From assembly GCF_024763615.1 (NCBI RefSeq), contig NC_077223.1:108686627-108750626 (forward strand): a stretch of DNA of 64,000 nt, given 5' to 3'. How positions within the stretch are numbered: the stretch's first letter is position 1; every line of letters starts with the position of its first letter. Shown in pieces: positions 11,661 through 22,061 of the stretch. The notes beneath the pieces are model-generated. The model made no database searches and had not been told where the DNA came from. It saw nothing but the letters and a program-made list of their open reading frames with translations. A program made the position numbers and the translations under genes. Source of the stretch: Phlebotomus papatasi. Taxonomy: Eukaryota; Arthropoda; Insecta; Diptera; Psychodidae.

Positions 11661-13356
11661 TTAATTTGGATCTTGCTTGAGATAATTCAGTACATCATTG
11701 CACCTCCAGATTTGTTTGTCATCACATTTGATTTCATAAAAATACTCTTGCACAAAAAGCCATACTATCTCGCACTCCTTAGGATAGTTTTTCTTGTTAA
11801 GAACAAACTGAGCTTTGAAGCAGGTATCAAATGCTTCCTTGAAACTTTGGAACAGATACTTCGTATTTTCACTTACATGGACTCGAAAGGATTGTGTATC
11901 AACACAGGCACTTATGATGGGAGAAAATGGATAATCATCTTTGGTGATAGGGAGATCATCAGCGTCATCCAATTTCATGATCATTTTCTTTTGAGAATCG
12001 GCGATTGTCGGCTTAATCCTCTTCGCCTTATTTTTTCCCTTCACCCAGACTTTCGGAGGAAACAGAGCATGCAACAGCAGGATAAGTTCCATTTCAAATA
12101 TATCTGAAAATTCTTTATTTTAAAACAGATGAATATAAAAGTAATTGAAAAATTTTACCTTGATTTGATTAATTCTTCAGTTTCTCAATATGTATCCTGT
12201 TGTGCTTATCCTTCACGTTCATTGCAAAATAATCCCACATCTTTGTCTTAAAGATCTCCCACTTTTTATCAAATACGTTATTAGATGGGTTCAGAACATG
12301 AAAGTCAGCATCAATCTTTTAAAAATATAAAATAGATTATAAAATGTTGAAAAAACACTAAAAAATTATTTTAAACTTACCAGTACATGCCCTTGTTTGT
12401 GACAGTAAAGAGGCCATTCTTTCAAAAGATTGCAGACTTCAACTGAAGCCAAATTTTCGCGTTCCTGTTGACGCATTTCCAAAGTAATGTTCCATTTCTC
12501 CAAAATATCAGGTCCAATATTTTCGTCATCACACAGAAAAAGAGCTTCCTTTAAATCTCTCAAATTAGACTGAGAAACGTCATCATCGTTCTCAAGAATC
12601 TGGCAGTGACTGTTTGAATCAATGGAAGATTTTTTCTTATTCTGATTTCTTCGGCTGTTGTGATAGCGATTATACAGCAGCCCACTGTAATACTTTTTCT
12701 CATTTGATTTTCCAGAGAAGTATGTGGCCTGAAAATATAAAAATTATACACATTGTTTTTTTTTTTAAATAATATGTCCCTTCGTATGAAAAGAACAAAA
12801 TTTTAATCTCTAATTACCTTCACTTCGCTTGTAAAAATTGAGACAATTTGATCTGCCAGATTGTCCATAATCCGGCAGCTCAGATGGTTGCCCCGGTTTG
12901 CGACATCACGCAAAATTAATGCCACGAGTTCATCTCGTTGTCTTTTTGTGAAAATTTGGTTTTTATTATATTCATTTTGCAGAACCTGTCCCTCAGAGCA
13001 TTGCAAAATAAGTGTCAAATCAAGAAATATCCATTCCTGATTCCGAGTCATCGAAGTGAGGTTAGATGTTTCCTTTGCCCCATGACGATTAGTTCTCCAC
13101 TGGCTCCAGTGCTTCCTGAACAGGACACGGAGCCCTGTGGCAGGGAGGATTTCGTCGATATCTCTGTCTGTGAGGTCCTCCAGAAGAGAATAAGTAATGC
13201 CCTTTCCTGAAAATAGAAGAATAAAGTCGATTTTATGGTTTTAAAAAAAAATTTAATTCACTCACCCTGAAGTATTGGAAACGCTTCTACACAACCCCAC
13301 TCTACCAATTGCTGGTGGAGGAGATGATCTTCCACTATTTAACTCTCTTCTAGCAT
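11661..13356 (-). pseudogene. SAM-domain companion gene of the transposon, five exons, two in-frame stops
   Basis: Exons on the minus strand: 13356-13266, 13206-12818, 12728-12381, 12315-12159 and 12103-11661, each joined by GT-AG introns of 55-89 bases. Phases close exactly: 1428 nt, equal to 475 codons plus a stop. Exons 1-2 encode a SAM-like helical domain split by intron 1 (LVEWGCVEAFPILQ, then LLEDLTDRDIDEILPATGL); SAM domains mediate protein-protein contacts. The last exon encodes a conserved-looking C-terminal region (HALFPP; KEAFDTCFKAQFVLN; ECEIVWLFVQEYFYE). TAA codons at 13339-13341 (sixth codon) and 12169-12171 (near the end of exon 4) interrupt the frame, although the splice sites are intact. 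Either this copy is dead, translation starts internally, or the gene ends in exon 4 and the fifth exon is separate. The role in transposition is unknown. Confidence 0.65.
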
Positions 13357-13744
13357 CTGTTAATCAGTTTTTCACAGTTTTTCACGAAAACCACGCAATA
13401 GCACAATTGTTTTTCACCCCGGAATAAAATGGCGACTGAATGACATATCAAAAAATGTCGTATGGTGGCGTTGTGCACAAATAATTGACAAAAAATTACC
13501 TCCTTTGGGGGGTATATTTGTATTTCAGATCCGCAACTACAGTTTTATACACAATTTGAGTCTCTACTATAAATTGAACTCCCAATGGAGTTAAATACTT
13601 GTAGCTTTTTGACACCATTTTGTATGTTTTACAAACATACCTCCCAAAATCCACCCAATTTACCTCCTTATTTGTTGTTTTGAAATTAACAAACCTCAAT
13701 CAACGAACTTTGTACAAACTTTAACAAATAACTTTTTTCTGTGT

Positions 13745-14096
13745 AGTTATTCTAATGGCTATAAAACAAAGTACGGAACTGTTGTCCTTCTCAAATTCCT
13801 GAGAAAGAGTTTTTTCAGATACGTTTGGAACAAAAAACTCATAAGAAAATGGGTTAAAACATAAATATCGAAGATTTTGTAAAATATAGAATCCCGGAAT
13901 GAGTTTATGGGATTCAAGGAAAGGTATGCATTCAGAATCCTGGATTATACGCTGGTGGGACTATAGAATCCATTCCAGTTTCCACTTTTTGACACCAAAT
14001 GTCACTACTTTCGGAGAAAAAATTCCTTAATTAAGTCCTTAATAATAAGTAATTATTAAGGACTTATTTTATGCACTTGGACAAAGCTTTTAATTA
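13745..14096. other. Non-coding stretch
   Basis: AT-rich sequence between the transposon and the next small element; no feature recognised. Confidence 0.4.
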
Positions 14097-14527
14097 GAGG
14101 AAACTGGGGCACCACCCAGCATGAGGTAGCACTGAACACTCAGTTTTATTTTACTACTTGGGCTATGACGACCATTTCTTCAGTGGACAAGCATAGGGGA
14201 AATGGGGAACCTTTAAAGTGGGGCGGTTTTAAAATCGGGCTTTCTCTCCTGTTTTTAAATGAAATTGAGCTTTGTCATTATGGAATTTAGCATCACAATT
14301 GGTTTGTTGAGCTCTTAAGATTTATTTTAATAAGGTCCAGTTCCATTTCGAAATAATAGAAAAATGCTCAATTTTAAAGCTGCACCAATTCAAAGGTATT
14401 TATTCAACTTTCCCTTACCTAGAGCACCTATGAATTTATATAGGTCTCACTCTCTAAAGTCTAATATCTAACTAAATAATCGCAATGTTCTGTGCTACTC
14501 CATGTTCGGTGGTGCCCCAGTTTCCCC
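14097..14527. mobile_element. GGGGAAACTGGGGCACCACC element, host of a nested element
   Basis: About 45-base inverted ends (left GAGGAAACTGGGGCACCACC; right, other strand, GGGGAAACTGGGGCACCACC) with TA at each side. A separate element sits inside at 14196-14419. Confidence 0.75.
14196..14419. mobile_element. Nested GTGGGGCACCTTT-family element
   Basis: Inverted arms (GGGGAAATGGGGAACCTTTA at the left, decayed mate at the right), TA on both sides, relative of 5844-6038. Its position within 14097-14527 shows it inserted later. Confidence 0.6.
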
Positions 14528-14682
14528 TATAGCATTGCGCTAGTAATGCGCGTAAATACAGATAAAATTTTCTAGGGTAGAATACGAATAAAGGGTTTAA
14601 GATAGTTGATTGTTAACCAGTCTGGCAACTGTCTACTAGCACTTGTCTAAACCTATTTTAAAGTATACTCAAATTTTAATGA

Positions 14683-15182
14683 NNNNNNNNNNNNNNNNNN
14701 NNNNNNNNNNNNNNNNNNNNNNNNNNNNNNNNNNNNNNNNNNNNNNNNNNNNNNNNNNNNNNNNNNNNNNNNNNNNNNNNNNNNNNNNNNNNNNNNNNNN
14801 NNNNNNNNNNNNNNNNNNNNNNNNNNNNNNNNNNNNNNNNNNNNNNNNNNNNNNNNNNNNNNNNNNNNNNNNNNNNNNNNNNNNNNNNNNNNNNNNNNNN
14901 NNNNNNNNNNNNNNNNNNNNNNNNNNNNNNNNNNNNNNNNNNNNNNNNNNNNNNNNNNNNNNNNNNNNNNNNNNNNNNNNNNNNNNNNNNNNNNNNNNNN
15001 NNNNNNNNNNNNNNNNNNNNNNNNNNNNNNNNNNNNNNNNNNNNNNNNNNNNNNNNNNNNNNNNNNNNNNNNNNNNNNNNNNNNNNNNNNNNNNNNNNNN
15101 NNNNNNNNNNNNNNNNNNNNNNNNNNNNNNNNNNNNNNNNNNNNNNNNNNNNNNNNNNNNNNNNNNNNNNNNNNNNNNNNNN
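14683..15182. other. Assembly gap (500 N)
   Basis: Exactly 500 undetermined bases, a conventional placeholder length, so the true size is unknown. Confidence 0.99.
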
Positions 15183-16536
15183 AAATTAAACTCTAATGTG
15201 CATCTATTCACACGTATTATTTGGCTTTTGTTTCCCTTTTGAAAGTATCTTGGCCAGAACCATCAATGCCATTATTATTTCGGTAAAATGTCACTGATGT
15301 TCGAAAATTGAAATTCACTTTCCCCAATATAAATGTAGGTCCACAGCTCAAAGTAGCCCCACTTTTCCCTAATTATTGACAACCACTTTTTGATTGATTG
15401 AAGATGATTTTTGAATATAATTCTATGAGATTTTCGAAAATATCTTCGAAAGTATTTTTTTTAGATAATACTATTTACAATTAGGCCGGTTTCCACAAAA
15501 CAAATAATTTTATTGGTAAATTAATTGTATCAATGCTAAAAGGTATTTTGTAAAACAAATTAAATCCCAGTAAAATGATTGTTTCTGATTAAGTGAACAT
15601 TTACCTAATATATCAACCCTCTTAATTATCCCCAAGAAGGAAGATATACCCATTTACAATGTATCTAATTGTAAAAGAGAAAATTACTTGTTAGCAAAAG
15701 CTCATGAAATCTTTATGAGATCTTACGGACATTCCCCGTGGCATACCTATCTTTCATCCCAACATGTTTATCAGATAAAAATTTAATGAGGCAAGTAAGA
15801 AATTGTAGAAAACACCCCAAATGCGTTCTGAAAGTCATAAAATTATTCCTTTAATTTTGAAGTTGGAGAAAAGTTGTTTAAATTACCTGATTCAGCAGAA
15901 TCTTCGAGCGGAGAAAATCAACAGGTTTCATGTGCTGTGCAAGAAGTCAATAAATTGAAGGAATTTATGAGCTCGAAGGCACTTCAAATCCTGATAAATG
16001 GACTGAAATTTTCATGAACGATGCTATACATAATAATGTTTCTTCCAGCGAGTAATTCTAATCGTTTGAATTTGTTATGATTTGCAGAGAGTGGATGGCA
16101 TTTAATTGCCAAAGTGTACCAAGGCCGGATGAGACCCTGAAATATGGGGGTGCGTAGTTGGGTTGCTGGGGCGACGTCCCAGCTACCCCGAAAAGCAAAG
16201 GGAGCGCCGGGAAAATTTGAAGGGCACTCACTGCTTTGCGCAATGATGCATTGGAGTCTCTGACGAACGCACCTCCCACACGGCAATGACCAAATAACCT
16301 ATTTTCTCAGGCAGAAACAGGTCAGGGACTCTGGAGGCAGGAGCACCTTCGTCGCGCGTCACAAGTCTCCCTTATTTTAGCATTGAAAATGAGCCGGAGA
16401 AATGTGAGATAAAAGTGAAGAAATTGAGGGAAGAAAAAATGTGATACAGAGATGTTCTTTGCAAACAATGTTTGGATGCGGGATTTTGTAATATCAATAA
16501 GAAAAATAAAGTATTTGTTACATTGTTTGTGAAATA
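15183..16536. other. Unique non-coding stretch
   Basis: A single arm of the GGGGCACC family lies near 15335-15370 (ends CCCCACTTTTCCCTA). The interval 16080-16330 is richer in GC than its surroundings and has overlapping minus-strand open frames, but no domain or family match that I recognise, so no gene is called. Confidence 0.45.
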
Positions 16537-16864
16537 CAGTGCCCGCTTTGTAATCCGGATGATTGGGAGACAATATGACAGATGTCCGCTTCGTAATGCG
16601 GATGGATTTTTTGAATTTTTTCAACGTCTCGAAAATATAATACAAGGTTTTTTTGTAGAAATAGAATAAAAGTTTTAAAGAAGCTTAAAATGACATAATT
16701 AGAGAATTCTATGCTATTATACTTCATTTATTAAACAAAAACATAACAGGATAATTCATTTTCATTGCTGAACACACATGCATACATGACATCAAAATGA
16801 TTTTGAATGTAACCGTCGATAACTCGTCCGGATTACGCCGATCTTGATTAGAAAGCGGGCACTG
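16537..16864. mobile_element. CAGTGCCCGCTTTGTAATCC element, copy 1
   Basis: Ends CAGTGCCCGCTTTGTAATCC and, inverted, CAGTGCCCGCTTTCTAATC; TA on both sides; 328 bp. The CAGT...ACTG ends with TA duplication fit pogo/Tc1-mariner-type miniature elements. Copy 2 is at 35176-35488. Confidence 0.8.
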
Positions 16865-17489
16865 TATATATTTTAATACTTTTTTAGTTGGTTCAGTTTC
16901 TTACTGCATTTCTCGTTTTATTTTATATTTTGTAAAGAATTGAGAAAATTTTATTATTTTTAATCCGTCGAATTTAACCTCACTTTTATTAATTATTTAT
17001 AGATTTCCATTTATGATAATTCCCAGTAAATAAATTATAACCAATTTGAGAGAAAATATTTCATAGGTTAGGTATTACTATTGTGGAGAATTACCTGTGG
17101 TAAACAATAATTTCTCTGTGATAGGATTCTGTGATATTTAATACCCTCTTCTTCCTGCCCAGTTTACCTATAAATATATTGTGGTGTTATAAATCTGTCA
17201 GGGACTGTGTGTTTCTTGGGCTTCCTTCTACCGTTTGTGATATTCACGTACCTGGAAATATATATTCCTTTATTAAATGTCTTCAACAGTGATCCGGAAC
17301 GTAGGCGGCTGGATTTTCCAGAAGACGTTTCCTCGATGACCGCCTAATGCCCTTCTCCAAATCCACTGAGGCAGTGAAACACAATTATTCCCTTCACCAA
17401 TTATTTATTTACACCAATTCTCCTCTTAGATTTCACTGAACACGTTTAACTCTACGTCACGTAAATTTTTCTGTAGTTTGAACTAATAT
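16865..17489. other. Non-coding stretch
   Basis: No gene or bounded repeat seen. Confidence 0.4.
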
Positions 17490-19304
17490 TAGGTGAGATT
17501 CTTAACAATCTCACCTACTATAATCCTAACAAAATTTCATGTCGTCCGATCGACCTCAAATTTGGCCAAAATGTGTTTCAGCACTTCCTGATCACGAATA
17601 TATATGTGGCTAATTCACGTTCCCGGCCGGCCGGCCGGCCGCTCTTTGGAGCTTAATAGCTCCTAAACTAAAAGAGATATCGACTTGCGGTTTTCGGCAA
17701 AGGTTATATATCGGGTGAAAATTGCAACTTGGTGCATAGACCCCCCACCCCCCACCCCTCCTTCCACCATTTTGAAGACCCCCCTTTTTTTGTTTTCTCA
17801 ATAGCTCCGCCCCTATGGCATTCAGCGGACTCAAATTTTAGTATGTTATAGCTGGGCCTTAGAGCTTTCCATCAATACCAAACTTAAGGTCCCCCGACCC
17901 CCCTGACCCGAGCTATAAGGGTCCAAAAAAATTTTCTTAAAATGGCCATAACTCCGGTTCTAATTGTCAGAATTTAAAAAGTGAGGGCTTTTTGGAAAGC
18001 TCTTGTGAAATGCCACTTTTCCTTCTAACATCGCAAGTTCATAAAACCACCGCTAGGGGCGCTTTTTTTAAAAAGAAAATTTTTAAATCTTAAAAGTTAA
18101 ATAACTCAAAAATTCCATTGTGCATCGGGCTGAAAATTTAGTATGTTTTAGCCGTTGATTATACCTATCAAACAAAAAAAACCTTAAGTCGATCCATAAC
18201 CCCTGACCCGAGCTATAAGGGGTCAAAGTTCGAACATTGACCGGCCTCTATCTCCGGTTCTAATTAACATAGCGACATAAATTTTACCTTTTTGGTTTCG
18301 TCTCGATGAGCACTTTCAGATGGAAGTTCAAAAAGTCACCACAGGTGGCGCTGTGATAGCATCAAAATTCATCGAAATTCAAAGTCACTTTTCTCAAAAA
18401 CGGCATTGTGCAAGTTAATGAAATTTTAGTATGTTGTAGTCCAGTCTAGGACGTTTCCAAAATGGTGCGTATGCGCGCTGTGGTTTCAATAGAACCGGAG
18501 ATATGAGGGGTCAAAGTTCACGAAATTCAAAAAATCATATCTCCGGTTCTATGTGACCGATTTTGATGAATGAGGGCTTAAACGAAAGATCTCACCAAAT
18601 GCTACAACTTTCTAGAACATTTGAACTTAGTGGGACCAACACCAGGGGCGCCACAGTCGAAAAACCAATTGCAATATCACATAACCTCAATTATCTCGAC
18701 TGTCGCTGAACCGATTTTGATGATTACTTCAACATAATTGTAGAGCACATTTGTCTCTACATTTCGTCCATACATCATTTTCCGCTCAGACTACGCTATC
18801 ACTCCGATTTTGCCGTTTTAGTGTGAAAAAAATGATTTTTCCAATAATAACGCTTTGAAATCACTCAGATGCCAATTTGACTGCCTCTACTCCACCAAGA
18901 CACTTAAAATAGGGGTTTAAATGGAAAGTCCCGCAAAATACAACAATTCTTTGATATAGTTGAAGTTCAACAAATGACTACTTGGGGAACTCTGGATGAA
19001 AAAACGAGTTAAGAAACAAAAAACCTCGCTTATCTTGGCTTCTGAGTAATCGATGAGTTCAAGTTCTACTGCAAAATTATAGAGAACATTCTGGTCTACA
19101 TTTCACCCATATAACACTTTTCTGTCAGTTCATCCAAATCCTTGATATTTTGGTTTAAATACAAAATTTGTATAATTTCACGAATTTGATTCAAGATAAC
19201 TGAATGGCGTCTCCCAACTTCAGCTCCAAATCGAATTTGCATGCACTCCGAGTTAGCTCACGTTAAGAATCTCACCTACATAAGCCGGTTAGGATTATCT
19301 GTCC
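17490..19304. repeat. 1.8-kb unclassified repeat, copy 1
   Basis: Nearly identical to 60352-62174: by eye about 30 substitutions, and the 8-base length difference is accounted for by two extra CCGG units in copy 2. It opens with a hairpin (TAGGTGAGATT, CTTAAC, AATCTCACCTA at 17490-17517). Its far end carries the inverse GTTAAGAATCTCACCTA (19262-19278) followed by GTTAGGATTAT (19288-19298), itself the inverse of ATAATCCTAAC near the start. Internally, phrases such as ATCTCCGGTTCTA, CCTGACCCGAGCTATAAGG and ACCGATTTTGATGA recur. No long reading frame. Not a recognised LTR, LINE or standard TIR element. Confidence 0.85.
17623..17641. repeat. CCGG microsatellite within the 1.8-kb repeat
   Basis: Four to five tandem CCGG units, palindromic and GC-only in otherwise AT-rich DNA; six to seven units in the other copy (60485-60511). 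Confidence 0.9.
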
Positions 19305-20689
19305 CTTTTATTAAAATATGGAGATTTAGAATGAGAATAGATATAAATAATTAAGATTTTATGTATTCCAGGATCGTATAAGTTTTCTTAGAAATGATAT
19401 GCAGTAAACTATCCTAGGCGAAATAACCCTGTTCATTTGTAAATCTAACTTCCTCACTTCCTAGATAAAATACTGAATTTGATGTACAGATTTCACAAGA
19501 AAAAATCATCACGTATTTCATTTAGTTTAACCTCGTTTTGCTAATTCCTTTGGTAAATTTCTTCATAATTTACGTTTTTTTCGATCACAAGAAATTGCAG
19601 TTTAATACTTTACATAGTTTATTAAACTTTTTATTTGAGATAGTTATTAAAGAGTTCGACCGACCCCTCAATTTCTAACTTCTACTCTCCGGGGACTACT
19701 TTTTTCAAGATCTCTCCATGTTTCAGTCGATTCCTGAGAAATTGCACCACGTTGTTTGTTTTTCCGTTCATCTGTCCGTCCAGCCGTTACCACACCTCGA
19801 GGCAAAACGGTTAGAGATATCAACTTAAATCCTTCGGGTAATCTCCCCATAAGTTAGTCCTGGAACCATTAACACATTCCTCACTTCTCCGCCCCTCCTC
19901 ATACTTTCCAAAACCATGTTTTTTTTTAAATTGCTCGAAAACGCGTCGTAGTTTTTTTTTATTTTTCGTTATATTTTAAGGATTTGTCAGGTGGAAATTT
20001 CCGTTATACACTAAAATACCATTGAATCATTCCTAATAATGATTTTCCAAGGTCAATGGTAAAATGAACTCTTGAAAACATATTTCTCTACTGAAGGGAG
20101 TTCTACGGGAGCTCATTAGAAAAGTCTTGGAATTCCTAATAGAGCTGAACAAATTTCAATCATTCTTCAGTCGGTAATGAATCAGTGTTGAATCAGTAAG
20201 AAATTGTTATTGAACATCAATTTGTATCTTTAAAATGAGGGTGTTCTAACTGGATTTTCTTTGTATCTACATTTGTTCGACACGACCGACGTATCGTTAA
20301 ATGTCAGTTCGGTGTTATGAAGTGTTCGTTTGAACGGACAATTACAGTGGTACATTCTGAGGAAATTCTGCCAAATCAGCAAACCGGAGTGAGATCAACA
20401 AATCCGTGCGAAATCAGCAAATCGGCACAATTTTTACGAAAGATCGGTATATCATAAACCAATGATCTAAAGAGCGAACCATTAGCGGCACAGTTATCTA
20501 CCCCTTATAAAAAAATATCTTGACGAAATTTTGGCATTGCCTCATTCAGTAATATAGGAAATAGGAGATTTCCTTCAGAAAGGCAATTTTTGACGGAAAT
20601 TGCTGTCAATTTAAGGCAGACAGAAGCTTATATTGTAAACTGTAGTATTAATTGTCCTAAATCTTGTTTTATGAGTCCAGTGGGATGTA
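19305..20689. other. Non-coding stretch with a CCGTCCAGCCGTT patch
   Basis: At 19640-19860 lies a patch (TCTGTCCGTCCAGCCGTTAC, then AACGGTTAGAGATATCAACT) whose wording resembles 28440-28520 and, in part, the 1.8-kb repeat. Otherwise nothing recognised. Confidence 0.45.
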
Positions 20690-20895
20690 TTAACACTAAA
20701 CCTACCGACTGTTTTTGGTCGTTTTCCCTAGTACGCTCGGTCAAATGACAAAGACAAATGACCGCTGTAGGGTTGCATACTCTACAAATTTTTCTTGGAA
20801 AAGAGCAAAAAATTAAAATTCAAACAATGAAAAATTTATTACATGCGTATTTTAAAAATATCATTAAGTTTTATAGCGACATTACACAGTGTTAA
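20690..20895. mobile_element. TTAA-flanked CACTAAACCTACCGAC element, copy 1
   Basis: TTAA at both ends, with left terminus CACTAAACCTACCGACTG and a short inverse AGTG at the right. The TTAA target suggests a piggyBac-type miniature element. Copy 2: 24594-24834. Confidence 0.55.
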
Positions 20896-20975
20896 TTTTA
20901 AAAAGTTTTTAAACTGGTTAGTTTGACAGGTCTTGGTTCGCTAAAGAATTCGTTCTTTTCAAATCAATAGACTTA

Positions 20976-21313
20976 CAGTAGAACCTCGCTATAGGCCATC
21001 GCTCTATAGTCCACAATTTATCGACCGTTGATTTCAAAACACTGATTTTAAGTTAGGTTATGTTTTTTAGTACGCGACATGTAATGTTGTGATAATTATT
21101 TTAATATTTTTGATAAATTTTATCGAGTAGTTGTGATAATTGTGATCCAGAATGAAGAGAGCGAGGACAAGTACCACAATCGCAAAGAAAGTGGAAGCCG
21201 TCGAGCAATTTCAATACTAAAAGTCGTTGATAATTTTAAAAATTGACATGGACTACAGTGCGACCGAAGTGTCAAATTTGGAACCAAATATGGACTATAG
21301 CGAGGCTCTACTG
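20976..21313 (+). mobile_element. Pogo-like internally deleted element
   Basis: Ends CAGTAGAACCTCGCTATAG and, inverted, CAGTAGAGCCTCGCTATAG; TA on both sides; 338 bp. It still contains what looks like the start of its transposase (21152-21220), which ties the TIR family to the pogo/Tigger group. Confidence 0.75.
21152..21220 (+). pseudogene. N-terminal fragment of a pogo/CENP-B-type transposase
   Basis: A 22-residue frame starting MKRARTSTTIAKKVEAVEQF and then stopping. It resembles the first helix of the CENP-B/Tigger N-terminal helix-turn-helix (basic start, T-I-A-K-K-V, then E-x-F). The rest of the gene is missing, so this is a deletion remnant. The match is from memory of the family. Confidence 0.55.
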
Positions 21314-21853
21314 TAATTTTTGCCAGAGCTTTCGACCCTTAGTGATTTTTCGATTGATACATGGGGTGGAATAATAACTTTTTGATACTATAGAATCGAT
21401 AGTATCGATAAATATAATATATATCTGTCAGATTAAGTGAATGTCGACTTTTTATTTTTACACATTGTTGAACCATTCATATTGACATTGTTAAAAAAAA
21501 GTAATTGTTGATAAATATCTATATTACTAACAGGAAGTTTAGCTATCGTTTAAATTTTTCGGAATCGATAGTCGATAGTATGGAAAAGAAGTCAACATGT
21601 CACTCCTGCTTTCATCTAAATAGACGGGAATTGCCTTTAGTTTTTATATGTGTTGCTCGCATGAATTTTAACCTGAATTGCAAATGTCTAATTTTGCTCA
21701 TTTTCTTAGCATTTCCGGTAAGGATATTTTGAGATAATCCATGGAAAGGTGTTAATGAGAATTCGACCTCAAACAATAATTCGGTTTCAAAAGTTTTGAG
21801 GAAATTTTATTTTGAAATTTCTAACCTCAATTTATTAAAAATTTAACCTTATA

Positions 21854-22057
21854 CGGGCTTCAGACCTAAGGCTTAGCCATATGACCTAACCTCTTTAATT
21901 TCTTATCAATCAAGATTTTTTGGAAAATTTTCACTTAAAATTGGACAATATGGGAAAGAGATCCATTAAATCATGGAAAATAAAACCAATGAAATTGGTT
22001 GTATTTTCGAATTTTGAGATCACCGAGAAGTGAGCTAAGCCTTAGGTCTGAAGCCGG
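21854..22057. mobile_element. CTTCAGACCTAAGGCTTAGC element, copy 1
   Basis: Ends CGGGCTTCAGACCTAAGGCT and, inverted, CCGGCTTCAGACCTAAGGCT, about 204 bp, non-coding. Relatives: 28933-29257, 48772-48972 and 55673-55872. Confidence 0.75.
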
Positions 22058-22061
22058 CATT

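Larger units (their letters stand above)
9393..13743 (-). mobile_element. Two-gene CACTA-like (CMC) DNA transposon
   Basis: The ends are inverted copies: left CACAGAAAAAAGTTTTTCGT, right (other strand) CACAGAAAAAAGTTATTTGT, with similarity continuing imperfectly for about 40 bases. TA lies on both sides; if one more base is counted in the terminus the flank is AGT on both sides instead. Both fit CMC-type 2-3 base duplications. Subterminal GTTTGTTAA-type repeats occur at both ends. Inside are two minus-strand genes, a five-exon SAM-domain gene and a finger-bearing transposase. CMC assignment is inference from termini and transposase style; an unnamed relative is possible. Confidence 0.75.

Noticed and set aside
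14643..15242. Long open frames across 14643-15242
   Set aside because: They consist almost wholly of undetermined bases in the assembly gap.
15984..16645. Minus-strand frames of 73-107 codons in a GC-richer patch
   Set aside because: No recognisable domain, two overlapping frames compete, and part lies in a repeat element.
17610..17834. Conserved 74-75 codon minus-strand frame, also at 60477-60704
   Set aside because: It is kept only because the two 1.8-kb repeats are nearly identical; it includes the CCGG microsatellite and has no protein features.
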